A stretch of DNA of 64,000 bases from Pelagibacterium luteolum. GTDB taxonomy: Bacteria > Pseudomonadota > Alphaproteobacteria > Rhizobiales > Devosiaceae. This document shows positions 15,913 to 24,145 of this stretch, in pieces (within the stretch, counting starts at the first letter, position 1; the number at the start of each line of letters is the position of its first letter). The translations under genes and the position numbers were made by a program. The notes under the pieces were generated by a model. It did no database searches. It saw only the letters and a program-made list of their open reading frames with translations, and was not told the origin of the DNA. Location: positions 407,936 to 471,935 of the forward strand of contig NZ_FNCS01000003.1 in assembly GCF_900100665.1 (NCBI RefSeq), read 5' to 3'.

Positions 15913-16686
15913 TCAATGAAAATCCCGGCTGGGAAACAATTGCTTTGCCTGATCCCTTGGGTGCATTGCGCGGGATGGGCGGAATGCCGTGCGCGGCGCG
16001 TCGTCCACTTGTGGAGCCGTAATGCCGATAGCGCCGTCAAGTGGGTGTCCGAGATCGGACAGGCGGAACGAGAGGTCCTCGATCTGATCGGCGATCAGAT
16101 GCATGACGATACCTTCGCGCTCCAGTTTCCCCGTTACGCGCAGCAATCGCCCCCCTATGACCATCCTGCGAAATCGTTCATAGACCTTGGGCCAGACGAC
16201 AACGTTCGATACGCCGGTTTCATCTTCAAGCGTTAGAAAAATGACACCCGAAGCCGTACCCGGCCTTTGGCGGGTTATAACCAGCCCGCAGACCGATATG
16301 CGGCGATGCTGCGTTGTCAGGAGGTCTCCATGGGCAATGATACCCGGTATGCTCGGACGTAGAAGCTCCATTGGATGCGCCCTCAAGCTCAAGCGCATGG
16401 CCACGTAATCCTCCACCACCTCCTCACCCAATTGCATGGTGGGCAGGTTGACCGGCGGCTCATAAATGCCCTCTCCGTCTATTGGGTCAGAGAACAGAGG
16501 TAGGGGCGTCGGGCCCTTGATAGCGCGCACCTGCCACAACGCATCGCGGCGCGGCAGTCCCATGCCGGAAAATGCGTCCGCTTCAGCCAGTTTTTCCAAC
16601 ACCGATGGCTTTAATCCCGCCCAAAGCCAGAGACTTTCCGGATCGGGATAGCCATTGCCGCGCGCGGCCACCATCCAGTCTGCATC
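15913..16686 (-). pseudogene. dnaE2: Error-prone DNA polymerase DnaE2, C-terminal remnant
   Basis: About 257 codons matching the last quarter of DnaE2 (ImuC), the alpha-subunit-like mutagenic polymerase of the imuA-imuB-dnaE2 cassette. The pieces present are the late helix-hairpin region (LWLWAGLKPSVLEKLAEADAFSGMGL), the Y/M-rich linker with PLPLF, and the OB-fold (HGDLLTTQHRRISVCGLVITRQ, then GVIFLTLEDETGVSNVVVWP). Homology reaches up to D-A-D-W-M at 16686, where a TAG at 16687-16689 follows and a different, AT-richer sequence starts. A full DnaE2 is roughly 1,000-1,100 residues, so the polymerase palm and PHP domain are gone. The N-terminal half is not elsewhere in the window. It marks the left edge of the island. 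Confidence 0.85.
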
Positions 16687-16689
16687 CTA

Positions 16690-17835
16690 TCGTCGATCGA
16701 AAACGCCATCTGCTATGGCTTGGCACTACTAGCAGACCGTTTCGAATTTAGTCTGCAACTGCGGATTTTAGCCAATTTAATCGTCAGGAATGGCTTCGTT
16801 TGCACCAGCAGAGCTGTTGCCGCTAGGATCGCTACTGCCGGATCAATCGATATCACTTTGGCGTCGGAGATTGCTGACCTAAACCGCCTATACTCCGTGC
16901 AAGATGAGGCTTATGCAATCTACCTAAGCAAGATCCTTCACATGGACGACGTTGAAGCAAAACAGGTTCTTGTTCCTAATTTCTACCTCAACGCTATAAA
17001 ATGCATGGACGAAGTAGACCCGCAGGGGAGCGCCACAATCCATTACTCATTGGCTAACTTCCATCACAATCAACGCAAACTGTTGAGTGCAATTTCACAT
17101 TACAACTGGGCTCGCTCATTAGAACCCGGATACGTGGAAAAGGACTACTTTCTAAATGAAGTTGGTGGAACGCTCTTTTTTGCCGGGCGATATCGGCTCT
17201 CCTCACTCGTATATGAGCGGTGCAATCGGCTGAAGCCATTGGCGAGAACTGCTATTTGTGCCGGAGATGGCCCCCTGTATGCCGGAAAATTCCATCTGGC
17301 CGAAAATTTTTACGGCCAGGTACTGGAGATTGGTTCGGAAAATGATTTCGAACTAAACGAGGCTCTTCTGAAAGCTTGGCTGGCGACCAATGCCCCAAAA
17401 TCAAATGCCGGTCACATGGTTAGGGGACGACGATCAGACCATGCTGATTTGGAAAAGCATCTCGCCAAAGCCGCAGAAACTAATGATGCGTACGAGGGCA
17501 TTGTATCCGCTTTGCTCATAGCGTTTAAGGACGAAGGCTTCGTCGAGTGTTGGAGCAATGCGATATCAATAGCGCTCAATTTCGGTGAAGTAGAGCTTAC
17601 TCTGCTCGTAATGAGCGCGGCGACGTGGCGACATGGCTACGAAGCCTACGCTCCAGTGCGAGAAAAGCTTAGTTCGGCAGCGGTCCCCTCAGACATTATT
17701 TCCGAAATCGATGAGTTGGTGCACTCACTATACGCGCGTCGCAAGGAATTGGCGTCAAAGGGCGTCACCGTGCGGCTAGCTGGGCAGAGCTATTTTGACA
17801 CGACAAAACTTGCCCAATCTAATCATCCGGTTTAG
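16690..17835 (+). pseudogene. TPR-like protein, probably 5'-truncated at the island edge
   Basis: An open frame of ~370 codons with no recognisable function. The middle has helix-turn-helix pairs like tetratricopeptide repeats, for example YSLANFHHNQRKLLSAISHYNWARSLEP and GGTLFFAGRYRLSSLVYERCNRLKP, spaced about 34 residues. The frame stays open without a stop back into the DnaE2 remnant, and the only early start is a TTG at 16720 with no ribosome site, so the true N-terminus was probably lost at the same break that cut dnaE2. Codon use is A/T-richer than that of the flanking genes. It could still be expressed from an internal start such as the ATG codons near 16940 and 17000. Confidence 0.55.
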
Positions 17836-17929
17836 CCATCGCTAGAAATCACCGCCAAGCTCCTTCAGCACCGGCGCTGGCCTTTTCAGGCGGATCGTGC
17901 GCCCAGCAAGTTAGATCTATCTTCTCAGC

Positions 17930-17964
17930 AAAACAAAACCCCGCAAACACGGGGCTTGCGGGGT
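17930..17964 (-). terminator. Intrinsic terminator for the small exported protein gene
   Basis: ACCCCGCAA and TTGCGGGGT form a 9-bp perfect stem with a 9-base loop (17938-17964). Read on the minus strand it is followed by TTTTGTTTTG, so it ends transcription from the 18,020-18,271 gene. Confidence 0.8.
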
Positions 17965-18019
17965 CTGCCTGGTACTGTTGGACTACCCACGCCTCAGCAT
18001 AGGGGTCAGTACCCTGCCC

Positions 18020-18271
18020 TTATTCCACGATCGGTGTGCGCTTCATCGACTCCACAATCCGATACATCAACGATTGAAGCAGCACGTCCGATAGCTGCGG
18101 GTACATCTCGTCTAGTTCGGCGTAAGTGAAATCGTGTAACTGATCGACGACCTTAAAGGGGTTTTGCTCCTTGAGCTGCTCGATGACAGCCGGATCATTC
18201 TGAAGCGTTTCGGCCGCTGACATTCCGGCCATCGCCAGTAGTGAAAGAGAAGCGAGAAAGGTTCGTTTCAT
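18020..18271 (-). CDS. Small exported protein of unknown function
   Basis: An 83-residue protein starting MKRTFLASLSLLAMAGMSAAE, a clear Sec signal peptide with a probable cut after A19 or A20. The mature part is ~63 residues, acidic and helical, with no cysteines and no motif I recognise (NPFKVVDQLHDFTYAELDEM). The start at 18271 is chosen because it gives the shortest basic n-region; an in-frame ATG two codons earlier is possible. It has its own terminator and is divergent from the Xre gene across a perfect inverted repeat, so it may be a target of that regulator. Confidence 0.65.
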   Translation of the reverse strand: MKRTFLASLSLLAMAGMSAAETLQNDPAVIEQLKEQNPFKVVDQLHDFTYAELDEMYPQLSDVLLQSLMYRIVESMKRTPIVE

Positions 18272-18281
18272 GGGCACTCCG

Positions 18282-18309
18282 TGTAATGTCTACAATAATA
18301 GACATTACA
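18282..18309. promoter_or_regulatory. Perfect 11-bp inverted repeat between divergent genes (operator)
   Basis: TGTAATGTCTA and TAGACATTACA are exact reverse complements separated by 6 bases. The repeat lies 11 bases before the exported-protein gene and 80 before the Xre gene. It is not followed by a T run on either strand, so an operator is more likely than a terminator. A partial copy (GTCGACTATAGT) is at about 18340-18352. Confidence 0.65.
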
Positions 18310-18388
18310 GTCATGCCGTCAGTGCGTAAACCAGAAATGTCGACTATAGTGGATAGCTGGGAACGCGCCCTAGTCCGAGTTTGCGGGC

Positions 18389-18595
18389 ATGAGACTGGCG
18401 CAAATTTTCGGCAGAAACGTACGGAAAGCCCGATTGGCTAAGGGCTGGTCACAGGAACAGCTTGCCTTTGAAGCTAACCTGCAGCGCAGCTATATCAGCG
18501 AGATCGAGACTGGCAAACGCAACCCCACGCTCGATGTGGTGGAGACCATAGCACGGGTGTTGGAGGTTCGAGTAATAGAGCTGCTAGCGGAGTAG
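18389..18595 (+). CDS. Xre-family HTH transcriptional regulator, single domain
   Basis: A 68-residue protein that is nearly all one HTH_3 domain: FGRNVRKARLAKGWSQEQLAFEA, recognition helix QRSYISEIETGKRNPTLDVV, closing helix TIARVLEVRVIELL. This is the size of small phage and island repressors (Cro/CI-like, C proteins of restriction-modification systems). It probably dimerises and binds the inverted repeat upstream. The gene 12 bases downstream is probably cotranscribed. No restriction or methylase gene is nearby. Confidence 0.88.
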   Translation: MRLAQIFGRNVRKARLAKGWSQEQLAFEANLQRSYISEIETGKRNPTLDVVETIARVLEVRVIELLAE

Positions 18596-18607
18596 AGGAG
18601 CATCGAC

Positions 18608-18874
18608 GTGAAGCGCGATCCCAAAATCATAACATCTGACCTTTCGAAGACAGTGTCAAAGGACGGCGTTGTCGTTGAAGTTCATATCTTCCGATTAGAA
18701 AAAGAAACTGGCTGGGCACTCGAAGTCGTCAACGAAAATAATACCTCCACCACATGGGACGATCTTTTTCCGTCCGACGAGGCAGCGTTTGCAGAGTTTA
18801 CGCGGGTTGTTACTGAAGAGGGTATCGAAGCGTTTATGGACGGTTTGAATGTGGTGCCGTTCCAACGGCAGTGA
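18608..18874 (+). CDS. Hypothetical protein cotranscribed with the Xre gene
   Basis: An 88-residue acidic protein with a GTG start and a GAGGAG ribosome site 9 bases before it. The pattern (VEVHIFRLEKETGWALEVVNENNTSTTWDDLFPSDEAAF) suggests a small alpha/beta fold with a two-stranded hairpin then helices. No signal peptide or membrane segment. I do not recognise the family. Its placement behind a small repressor would fit an island housekeeping protein or one partner of a two-gene module. Confidence 0.6.
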   Translation: MKRDPKIITSDLSKTVSKDGVVVEVHIFRLEKETGWALEVVNENNTSTTWDDLFPSDEAAFAEFTRVVTEEGIEAFMDGLNVVPFQRQ

Positions 18875-19057
18875 CGAGAAAAGTCCGCGCTGCGGACCTC
18901 AGCGTGATGGATAGGGCGAGTTTTTAATGGAAAGAGCGGGGTGATTTCCTGCCTGTCCGCTGTGCTGCTCCAATGGTAAGAATTAGACACTAAGGTCGTT
19001 TCGACTATCTTGGTCTGCTCCTTCAAGGTCGAGACAACGATATCCTGGAGACAAATT

Positions 19058-19279
19058 TTGAGCAGCGGTAGAACCACTCGCAAGTACGACCTGAAAGCTT
19101 TGCTCACTGAATTGGTGGCGACCGAGCAGGGTATCATTGAGGTGTATCTATTCGGTTCCCGGGCATACCGCACCGGAAGCCATCGGTCGGACTGCGACCT
19201 AATTGTCCGCATTCCTTCTCTTCGTCATCTACCTAAAGGAGGGCACAGTCGACGTCGACGGTCCGAAGTGGGGGGCTGA
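19058..19279 (+). pseudogene. Nucleotidyltransferase-domain protein, truncated
   Basis: The frame carries the start of a minimal nucleotidyltransferase (MNT-like) domain: EVYLFGSRAYRTGSHRSDCDLIV, with the G-S motif and the D-x-D metal pair. After that the sequence (IPSLRHLPKGGHSRRRRSE) loses the family pattern and stops after about 73 codons; a complete domain needs another 40 or more residues with a third acidic residue. A TTG at 19058 after GGAGA is a likely start. Such domains act in toxin-antitoxin modules and as nucleotide-transfer enzymes. It appears to be a remnant. Confidence 0.5.
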
Positions 19280-19486
19280 GTTCTCGTATCAAGCCAGCCT
19301 GCCGCGCGTTTTGACGATGGTTGTGCCCGTCCCGTGAGGGCATCTAGAACTTCATCGCCAAGGGTCGAATACCTGTTCCGTCCCTTGCGCAGTCCTCCGC
19401 CTCGCATCACGCTCTTTGTCAGGATCGGGCAAGCGACGACGCTCTCGATAGCTGCGGCAACATTATTGCCGGGCAGCTTGTGAGCG
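19280..19486. other. Gene-free stretch in the island
   Basis: About 207 bases with no convincing gene or terminator. It probably contains eroded sequence of the truncated nucleotidyltransferase gene. Confidence 0.4.
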
Positions 19487-20185
19487 TTACCTGCAGATCA
19501 CCGGCGGGTGCGCTGCATCAGCCATCGGTGCGACGGACACACGAATTTCGGTTACCGAGGACCTGGTTGCAAAAAACTGCCATCCGCTTGGGGCTCCTCT
19601 TCCGCCGAAATACACGAGCTGAATGAACGGCAAATTTCGGGTGCCTCGCAGCTCAACCTCAATGACGGTTTTTGCGTCGGATCCCGTAATGTCTGTAGCA
19701 ATACTTTTTCCGAGCTCCAATTTTTCATCTTTGTTCTTGGGCCCTGAGTAGCCGAAACGCTCCCGCACACGGGTCATACTGACCTCTATGGCACTCGCAA
19801 ATTCAGCTGCCGTGGCATTAGCTAGATGCGCGAGTTCAATAAGTTCCCCATACTTCTGAACTTGCGAGCGCTGAACCGCGCCATTGTCGTCCCTGACATC
19901 GTCGAATGCGAGGCGAGCAATTCGCTGATAAACGGAGGTTGTACTCTTTACTGTTGCCCCGACCTCTTTCAGTTTGGCATCCACCAGTGCCGGATTGGCC
20001 GCATAGTCCAGGGTGAAAGCGTAAAGGGCTTTACCAAACTCTGCTGTCGACCTTGTGGCCCGAAGGGTTGCAGCGTCCGCTTTGTGGCGAGCGGCCAGGT
20101 GCGAGCGCTCATCAGCGACGGCAGCGCGAGCCAATTTTTTCAGGTCGTTAAACCTGTCTTTCGAAATTACCAACGCCCTCTGCAT
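19487..20185 (-). CDS. Unknown protein, left member of a divergent pair
   Basis: A ~232-residue protein with no family I recognise. The start ATG at 20185 follows a strong GGAGGGGGAGC site, so the longer frame to 20245 is not used. The N-terminal third is lysine/arginine/alanine-rich and helical (ISKDRFNDLKKLARAAVADERSHLAARHKADAA in outline), the C-terminal third is beta-rich (TVIEVELRGTRN, LPFIQLVYFGGRG, TEIRVSVAPM). A helix-turn-helix-like stretch TAAEFASAIEVSMTRVRERFGY lies near residues 135-155. It is divergent from the gene at 20350 with 164 bases between, which is the layout of a functional pair. Confidence 0.6.
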   Translation of the reverse strand: MQRALVISKDRFNDLKKLARAAVADERSHLAARHKADAATLRATRSTAEFGKALYAFTLDYAANPALVDAKLKEVGATVKSTTSVYQRIARLAFDDVRDDNGAVQRSQVQKYGELIELAHLANATAAEFASAIEVSMTRVRERFGYSGPKNKDEKLELGKSIATDITGSDAKTVIEVELRGTRNLPFIQLVYFGGRGAPSGWQFFATRSSVTEIRVSVAPMADAAHPPVICR

Positions 20186-20349
20186 GCTCCCCCTCCACGC
20201 TGCGAATCTGAGGCCTAACGTTCCAGCAGGGGCCTCGATTGGCAATCAGAGAACGGAAATATTTCCCGAGAAACATTTCGCAGTTGCCCTTGATGTTCAA
20301 CTGACCTCGGCTATCAATAAGCTTTTGTACGAGAATATGGGTGGCAATT

Positions 20350-21087
20350 ATGAATGTTTTTCAGACGCGAGAAGAACTACATCGTGAGTTGGCGCTCGCA
20401 TCCACCCAACAGGCAGTAGATCGATGGCTCAAACATTCAGAACCCAACATCGAGACGCTTGCCCAAAATTGTTTCGAACGAAATACTGCGCGTTCATTTC
20501 GGTTTAAAAAACTCGACATCACAGACGTCCAGCCTACTGCTGTATTTAGACGATGGGCTGTCCCCTACCTAACTGGAAATGCTCCAACAATTCTAGGTTT
20601 CACTAAGCCATATCAGGTTCGTGAGCTAGTTCACGATGCATCCAGCACGCTCCAGTCAGCCTTTTATCGGGACACCCGCGAACGATATGAGATGGACTAT
20701 GGACGAGCGGCAAAAGTAGTGAACTTGGCTCTAAAACACCTAATATGCCTGGCCCACGTATCTCCAGCGCGACGCAGCGCACTGTTCGAAATCCTAGATA
20801 TCCCCCTGGACAAGTACACGCTGGGAATGCTGCGCCCGTTATTGCCTAACGGACTACTTCCTCGAAACCCATCAATGGGAGACGTAAAAACTCGCGCAAA
20901 CTATATCTCGATCCAAAAAGCCATACGCCAGTTATGCAACCCAGAATTTTCTCCGATGCATTACGAAGTATACGCCTACAATATCGGCAGTGCTCAAGCT
21001 GCCAAAGCGAAGGCTGCGAAAAAGGCTGCAGCGGCAGGTACAACAACATCAACGGCCGGAGCAATCTCTTCTAGCGTCAAAATATAA
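20350..21087 (+). CDS. Unknown protein, right member of a divergent pair
   Basis: A 245-residue protein I do not recognise. The start could be the GTG at 20341 or the ATG at 20350. The first ~215 residues are mostly helical, basic and aromatic (FRFKKLDITDV, RWAVPYLTGNAPTILGFTKPYQ, SAFYRDTRERYEMDYGRAAKVVNLALKH); the end is a low-complexity A/K then T/S tail (QAAKAKAAKKAAAAG, TTTSTAGAISSS) that would be disordered. No signal peptide or membrane helix. Codon use is A/T-rich. It precedes the small recombinase gene by about 126 bases. Confidence 0.6.
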   Translation: MNVFQTREELHRELALASTQQAVDRWLKHSEPNIETLAQNCFERNTARSFRFKKLDITDVQPTAVFRRWAVPYLTGNAPTILGFTKPYQVRELVHDASSTLQSAFYRDTRERYEMDYGRAAKVVNLALKHLICLAHVSPARRSALFEILDIPLDKYTLGMLRPLLPNGLLPRNPSMGDVKTRANYISIQKAIRQLCNPEFSPMHYEVYAYNIGSAQAAKAKAAKKAAAAGTTTSTAGAISSSVKI

Positions 21088-21213
21088 GAGATTCAGCAGT
21101 TCCTGACATCCTTGGCTAAGCCATTGTGTCTAATGACATCCAGAAAACGGTCGCTTCCTGGCCAGCCTGAAAACATCATTGTTTGTTGGTTCAACCCACA
21201 AAAGGTGATGTCC

Positions 21214-21804
21214 ATGAAGCAGGCAAGGGTGCTGACGGACGCGGAATTGAAACGGGTCCTGGCGCTGTGCGATAGTCACACACAGGGCAAGCGCAATCGA
21301 CTGGCGGTGCTGCTCTCGCATTACGCGGGCTTGCGGGTAGGAGAGATCGCCAGTTTGAAATGGTCGGATGTGCTGAACTCGGACGGCACAATCAGAGACC
21401 AGTTCTACCTCAAAGCCGAAAACACAAAATCCAAAGAGGCACGCGCTGTGCACCTTAACGATCGTTTGCAGCGGGAACTTCGGCAATGGAAATCTTGCCT
21501 GAGGCAAGTTACGACAGATGGTCCGATCATTCCCTCGCAAAAGCGATCCAAGCACTACAACAGCGAGCTGGGACATTTCTCCGCTAACAGTCTTTGCCAG
21601 CTGTTTGCACGCATATATTCGGCAGCTGGCGTTGACGGGGCTAGCTCACACAGCGGGCGGAGGTGGTTCATTACCCGGTTGGCGCATTCCGGTGTTTCGC
21701 CGAAGGTCATAATGACGTTAGCCGGACACAAAAGTCTCGCCACCACGCAACGCTACATCGACATAAATGACGAGATGATGGCTAACGCGGTAGGCAGGCT
21801 ATAG
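21214..21804 (+). CDS. Tyrosine recombinase consisting of the catalytic domain only
   Basis: A 196-residue phage-integrase-family protein. Catalytic residues are all visible: Arg in HYAGLRVGEIASLKW (R~40), Lys in the beta-hairpin ENTKSKEARAVHL, H-x-x-R as HSGRRW, the second His in AGHKS and the nucleophile Tyr in TTQRYID. It lacks the ~100-residue core-binding N-terminal domain of usual integrases. The ATG at 21214 follows AAGGTGA; the frame open to 21112 has no better start. Single-domain recombinases of this size are known on plasmids and conjugative elements. It is complete, unlike the other integrase of the island. Confidence 0.85.
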   Translation: MKQARVLTDAELKRVLALCDSHTQGKRNRLAVLLSHYAGLRVGEIASLKWSDVLNSDGTIRDQFYLKAENTKSKEARAVHLNDRLQRELRQWKSCLRQVTTDGPIIPSQKRSKHYNSELGHFSANSLCQLFARIYSAAGVDGASSHSGRRWFITRLAHSGVSPKVIMTLAGHKSLATTQRYIDINDEMMANAVGRL

Positions 21805-21925
21805 GCGGCTGAATGACATAGCCGAGCCCTGCACCTCCGCAACTTTTCTGTGCCTACTACGACATCTTGGGTAGAAAAAGACGACTCATCACCCTAGCCT
21901 TAGACAACAACGGCGGGCAGGCGAA

Positions 21926-23269
21926 ATGCTGAAAAACTGGAAGCTGCAAAATTTCAAATCGTATCGTAACGAGCAAAACATTGAGCTAGCCCCAATTACT
22001 ATTTTAGCCGGAGCAAACAGCAGCGGAAAAAGCACAATAATCCAAAGTATTCTTCTTCTAAAGCAGACGCTTCAATACGGCTCGCAAAACCGTCCGCTGA
22101 CACTAAATGGGCCCTTATTACGACTCGGCAGTTTCAATGACATACGAAGCATAGGCAGCGAGGCTGAACCTCTCAGGATCAGCTTCACATATGAAAATGA
22201 AATCGAGGAAGCTGACGGTATCTACCCGTCCGTTTGGCAAAGTAGTTTTAAGCGCCGCAGCTTGGGAAGCGGAGACACAGGCTTACGCACGATAGCGCTG
22301 GACGTGACTTTTGGGGACGGCTCAGAAGGAGCACCGACACTGCCAGGGACGACGAGCGGCGCCAGTCTTGCACCAGCAATTGAATCCTCGAAGTTAGTTG
22401 TCACCCAGCACACCGACGAAGACATCTTGCAGGATCGATTTGCGGTGCTAACCGGACGCGATACGGCAGACACATCTCTTCCGAATTTGCCATTCTACCT
22501 TAAAGTGGACCCCGATAGCGAGTTGGAAATATTCGATGGGCGGCCAAAGGCATCAATCGTAGGTGGATTTCCTTCGCACTTTCTTCCCTCATTTTCGGTC
22601 GTAAGCTTCGATGCCGGAGCCCAACGAGCAAAAGAACAAGCGGAAGCAATTTTTTCCTTTCACGCCACCGCCTTGACTATTCGGAGGAGTGCACGCGATG
22701 CTCTGGATCAAGAAATAGTTGGTATTGTAAGACGGTGGTTAGAACAGCGAGGAGCTCACTTACCTGATGATGCTTCCACAATAGGGGAAATCCAACAAGC
22801 TTTATTGCCCTTCGCGCCACGGAGAAGAGGCCTTCTCGCATTGGGTGATTTATTTTCAGACAAAGAGCAAGATTCTGATCTAGCGGCATTGGAACGAGAG
22901 GTCACCGCTACAATGGTAGAGTCGGCCGAGTCAGAGAGAACGTTCGATGTCTCTACGCCTAGACTCGTAAATCTCGCCAGCGATTTTCTCAGGGATTATT
23001 TTCAACAAGGAGTGCGATATCTTGGACCCTTGCGGGACAGTCCTCGCCCCGTTTATCAACCGGAAGCGTTAGAAAGTACCACTGACGTTGGATATCGTGG
23101 AGAGCACACCGCTGCAGTTTTAGACCTAAACAGCAACTCAACTGTTCAATATTTCTCGCCACCTAGCGGAGGCTTTGAGAATGACTACATCGCTATCACG
23201 CGGAAAAAAACCGCCTCACTTCATGATGCCGTAGTGCAGTGGATGGCTTATCTAGGTGTAGGTGAATAG
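21926..23269 (+). pseudogene. AAA-family ATPase (DUF3696/OLD-like), 3'-truncated
   Basis: The first 447 residues of a RecF/OLD-type ATPase. The start LKNWKLQNFKSYRNEQNIELAPITILAGANSSGKST gives the beta-strand plus Walker A of SMC-like defence ATPases, and LLLKQTLQYGS followed by LNGPLLRLGSF is the pattern of the DUF3696 family. There is no Walker B or signature helix. The frame reads to MAYLGVGE and stops within 20 bases of an integrase remnant on the opposite strand, so the C-terminal half (usually 150 or more residues with the LHP/D-box) has been deleted. The intact version may have been an antiphage or conflict-system ATPase. It is probably non-functional now. Confidence 0.75.
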
Positions 23270-23800
23270 AGAGCGCAAGAGAGACGCTTCCTTGCGCAAA
23301 CAGCTTAGCGTGGGCTGTTCATGCTTGGCTGGTCGGCTTAGGCGCTTCCCGCCACGCTCATACTCGATGTACCGAACGTCCTTGCCCGGTCCGGTCACCC
23401 AATAGGCTTTGCGCCAAACCTGGTAGCGCTGAATTTCACCGCTGGTAATGGCATCGATTGGCCTCTTGCCGAAATAAGCAATGAAATAGCGTTCGATTAT
23501 CGGTGGATAGTCGCGCTCCACATAAGGCTTGGCCTCCCCTGCCGCCACTTGGGCTTTCAGATCAGCACTATATTCCCGCGCAACCTTTTCGAACGAGGAT
23601 TTGACCGCAAGCAGGCCCTCCTCTGCACGCAGAACAGCGCGCTGATGCTCTCTCTGTGCCAATTGCAGGGCTTCAGCTTCATCAGCTGTCCCTAGCGGCA
23701 TTCTGATTTGGCCCTGCCCTTTGATCGAAAAGCGCACCCAGTAATTTGGGCTGTCCTTGCGCTGGAAAACCTTTGGCTCTGTCGCCTCTGTTTTCGCCAA
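23252..23800 (-). pseudogene. Phage-type integrase, N-terminal part only
   Basis: About 180 codons of the N-terminal half of a tyrosine integrase: an arm-binding-like start (KVFQRKDSPNYWVRFSI), a coiled linker, and the core-binding domain (YPPIIERYFIAYFGKRPIDAITSGEIQRYQVWRKAYW through SCLRKEASLLRSLF). It ends after T-Y-T at a TAG, just where a catalytic domain should follow, and no R-H-x-x-R-Y part is present. A TTG at 23800 with GGGGGAG six bases upstream is the best start. It faces away from the tRNA-Met 3' end, as integrases of tRNA-integrated elements do. The break point coincides with the broken end of the AAA ATPase gene. Confidence 0.75.
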
Positions 23801-23846
23801 TTTCAGCTCCCCCAAAAGCTTATGTTGGTGCAAGCGCGTGCTTGGA

Positions 23847-23925
23847 GTGTGCTAGCACGGCTTCCCCCGCGCAGCTAAGCCATTGATTTTCAAGAGCTCA
23901 AAATCCACGTGCTAACCACGTGCTA
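23847..23925. repeat. Direct repeats between integrase and tRNA (arm-type sites)
   Basis: CCACGTGCTA occurs twice, at 23905-23914 and 23916-23925, with a period of 11 bases (one helical turn). A related GTGTGCTAGCACGG is at about 23848-23861. Tandem short repeats one turn apart, between an integrase and its tRNA target, are what arm-type integrase or excisionase sites look like. Confidence 0.5.
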
Positions 23926-23999
23926 CTATGCATGGGCACGAACTGGGTGTCACCCGATTTTGCAGTCCGACTGCAAAGCACTGATTTATATGAGATTTT

Positions 24000-24076
24000 T
24001 GGTAGCGGAGGAGGGACTTGAACCCCCGACACGCGGATTATGATTCCGCTGCTCTAACCAGCTGAGCTACTCCGCC
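24000..24076 (-). tRNA. tRNA-Met (CAT anticodon, probably elongator)
   Basis: The minus strand folds as a standard cloverleaf: acceptor GGCGGAG (G-U at the last pair), D-arm GCTCAGCTGGTTAGAGC, anticodon stem GCGGA/TCCGC around loop ATCATAA with anticodon CAT, T-arm with GTTCAAGTC, and an encoded CCA end at 24000-24002. The lack of a C-A mismatch at the acceptor end and the anticodon stem without three G-C pairs argue against initiator; tRNA-Ile(CAT) cannot be excluded. It is the probable insertion target of the island. Confidence 0.93.
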
Positions 24077-24145
24077 CCAGATGAGGCCGCCGCGCTAAGA
24101 TTGGCGGCTGGCGCCCGCCGGAAGGGGCGGACAGCACGGCGCTTA

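Larger units (their letters stand above)
16687..23999. mobile_element. Decayed genomic island between dnaE2 remnant and tRNA-Met
   Basis: The stretch is bounded on the left by a cut DnaE2 gene and on the right by the 3' end of a tRNA-Met. Base use is visibly more A/T-rich than the flanks, most genes are unknown, and two recombinase genes are present, one cut. An integrase that faces away from the tRNA 3' end, with tandem repeats between them, is the usual layout of tRNA-integrated elements. I did not find a second copy of the tRNA 3' end, so the other attachment site seems lost. The exact borders are inferred. Confidence 0.65.

Noticed and set aside
16687..23252. A second copy of the tRNA-Met 3' end as the other island attachment site
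   Set aside because: I looked by eye for the GGTAGCGGAGGAGG-type end and found none; a computed search would be needed to be sure.
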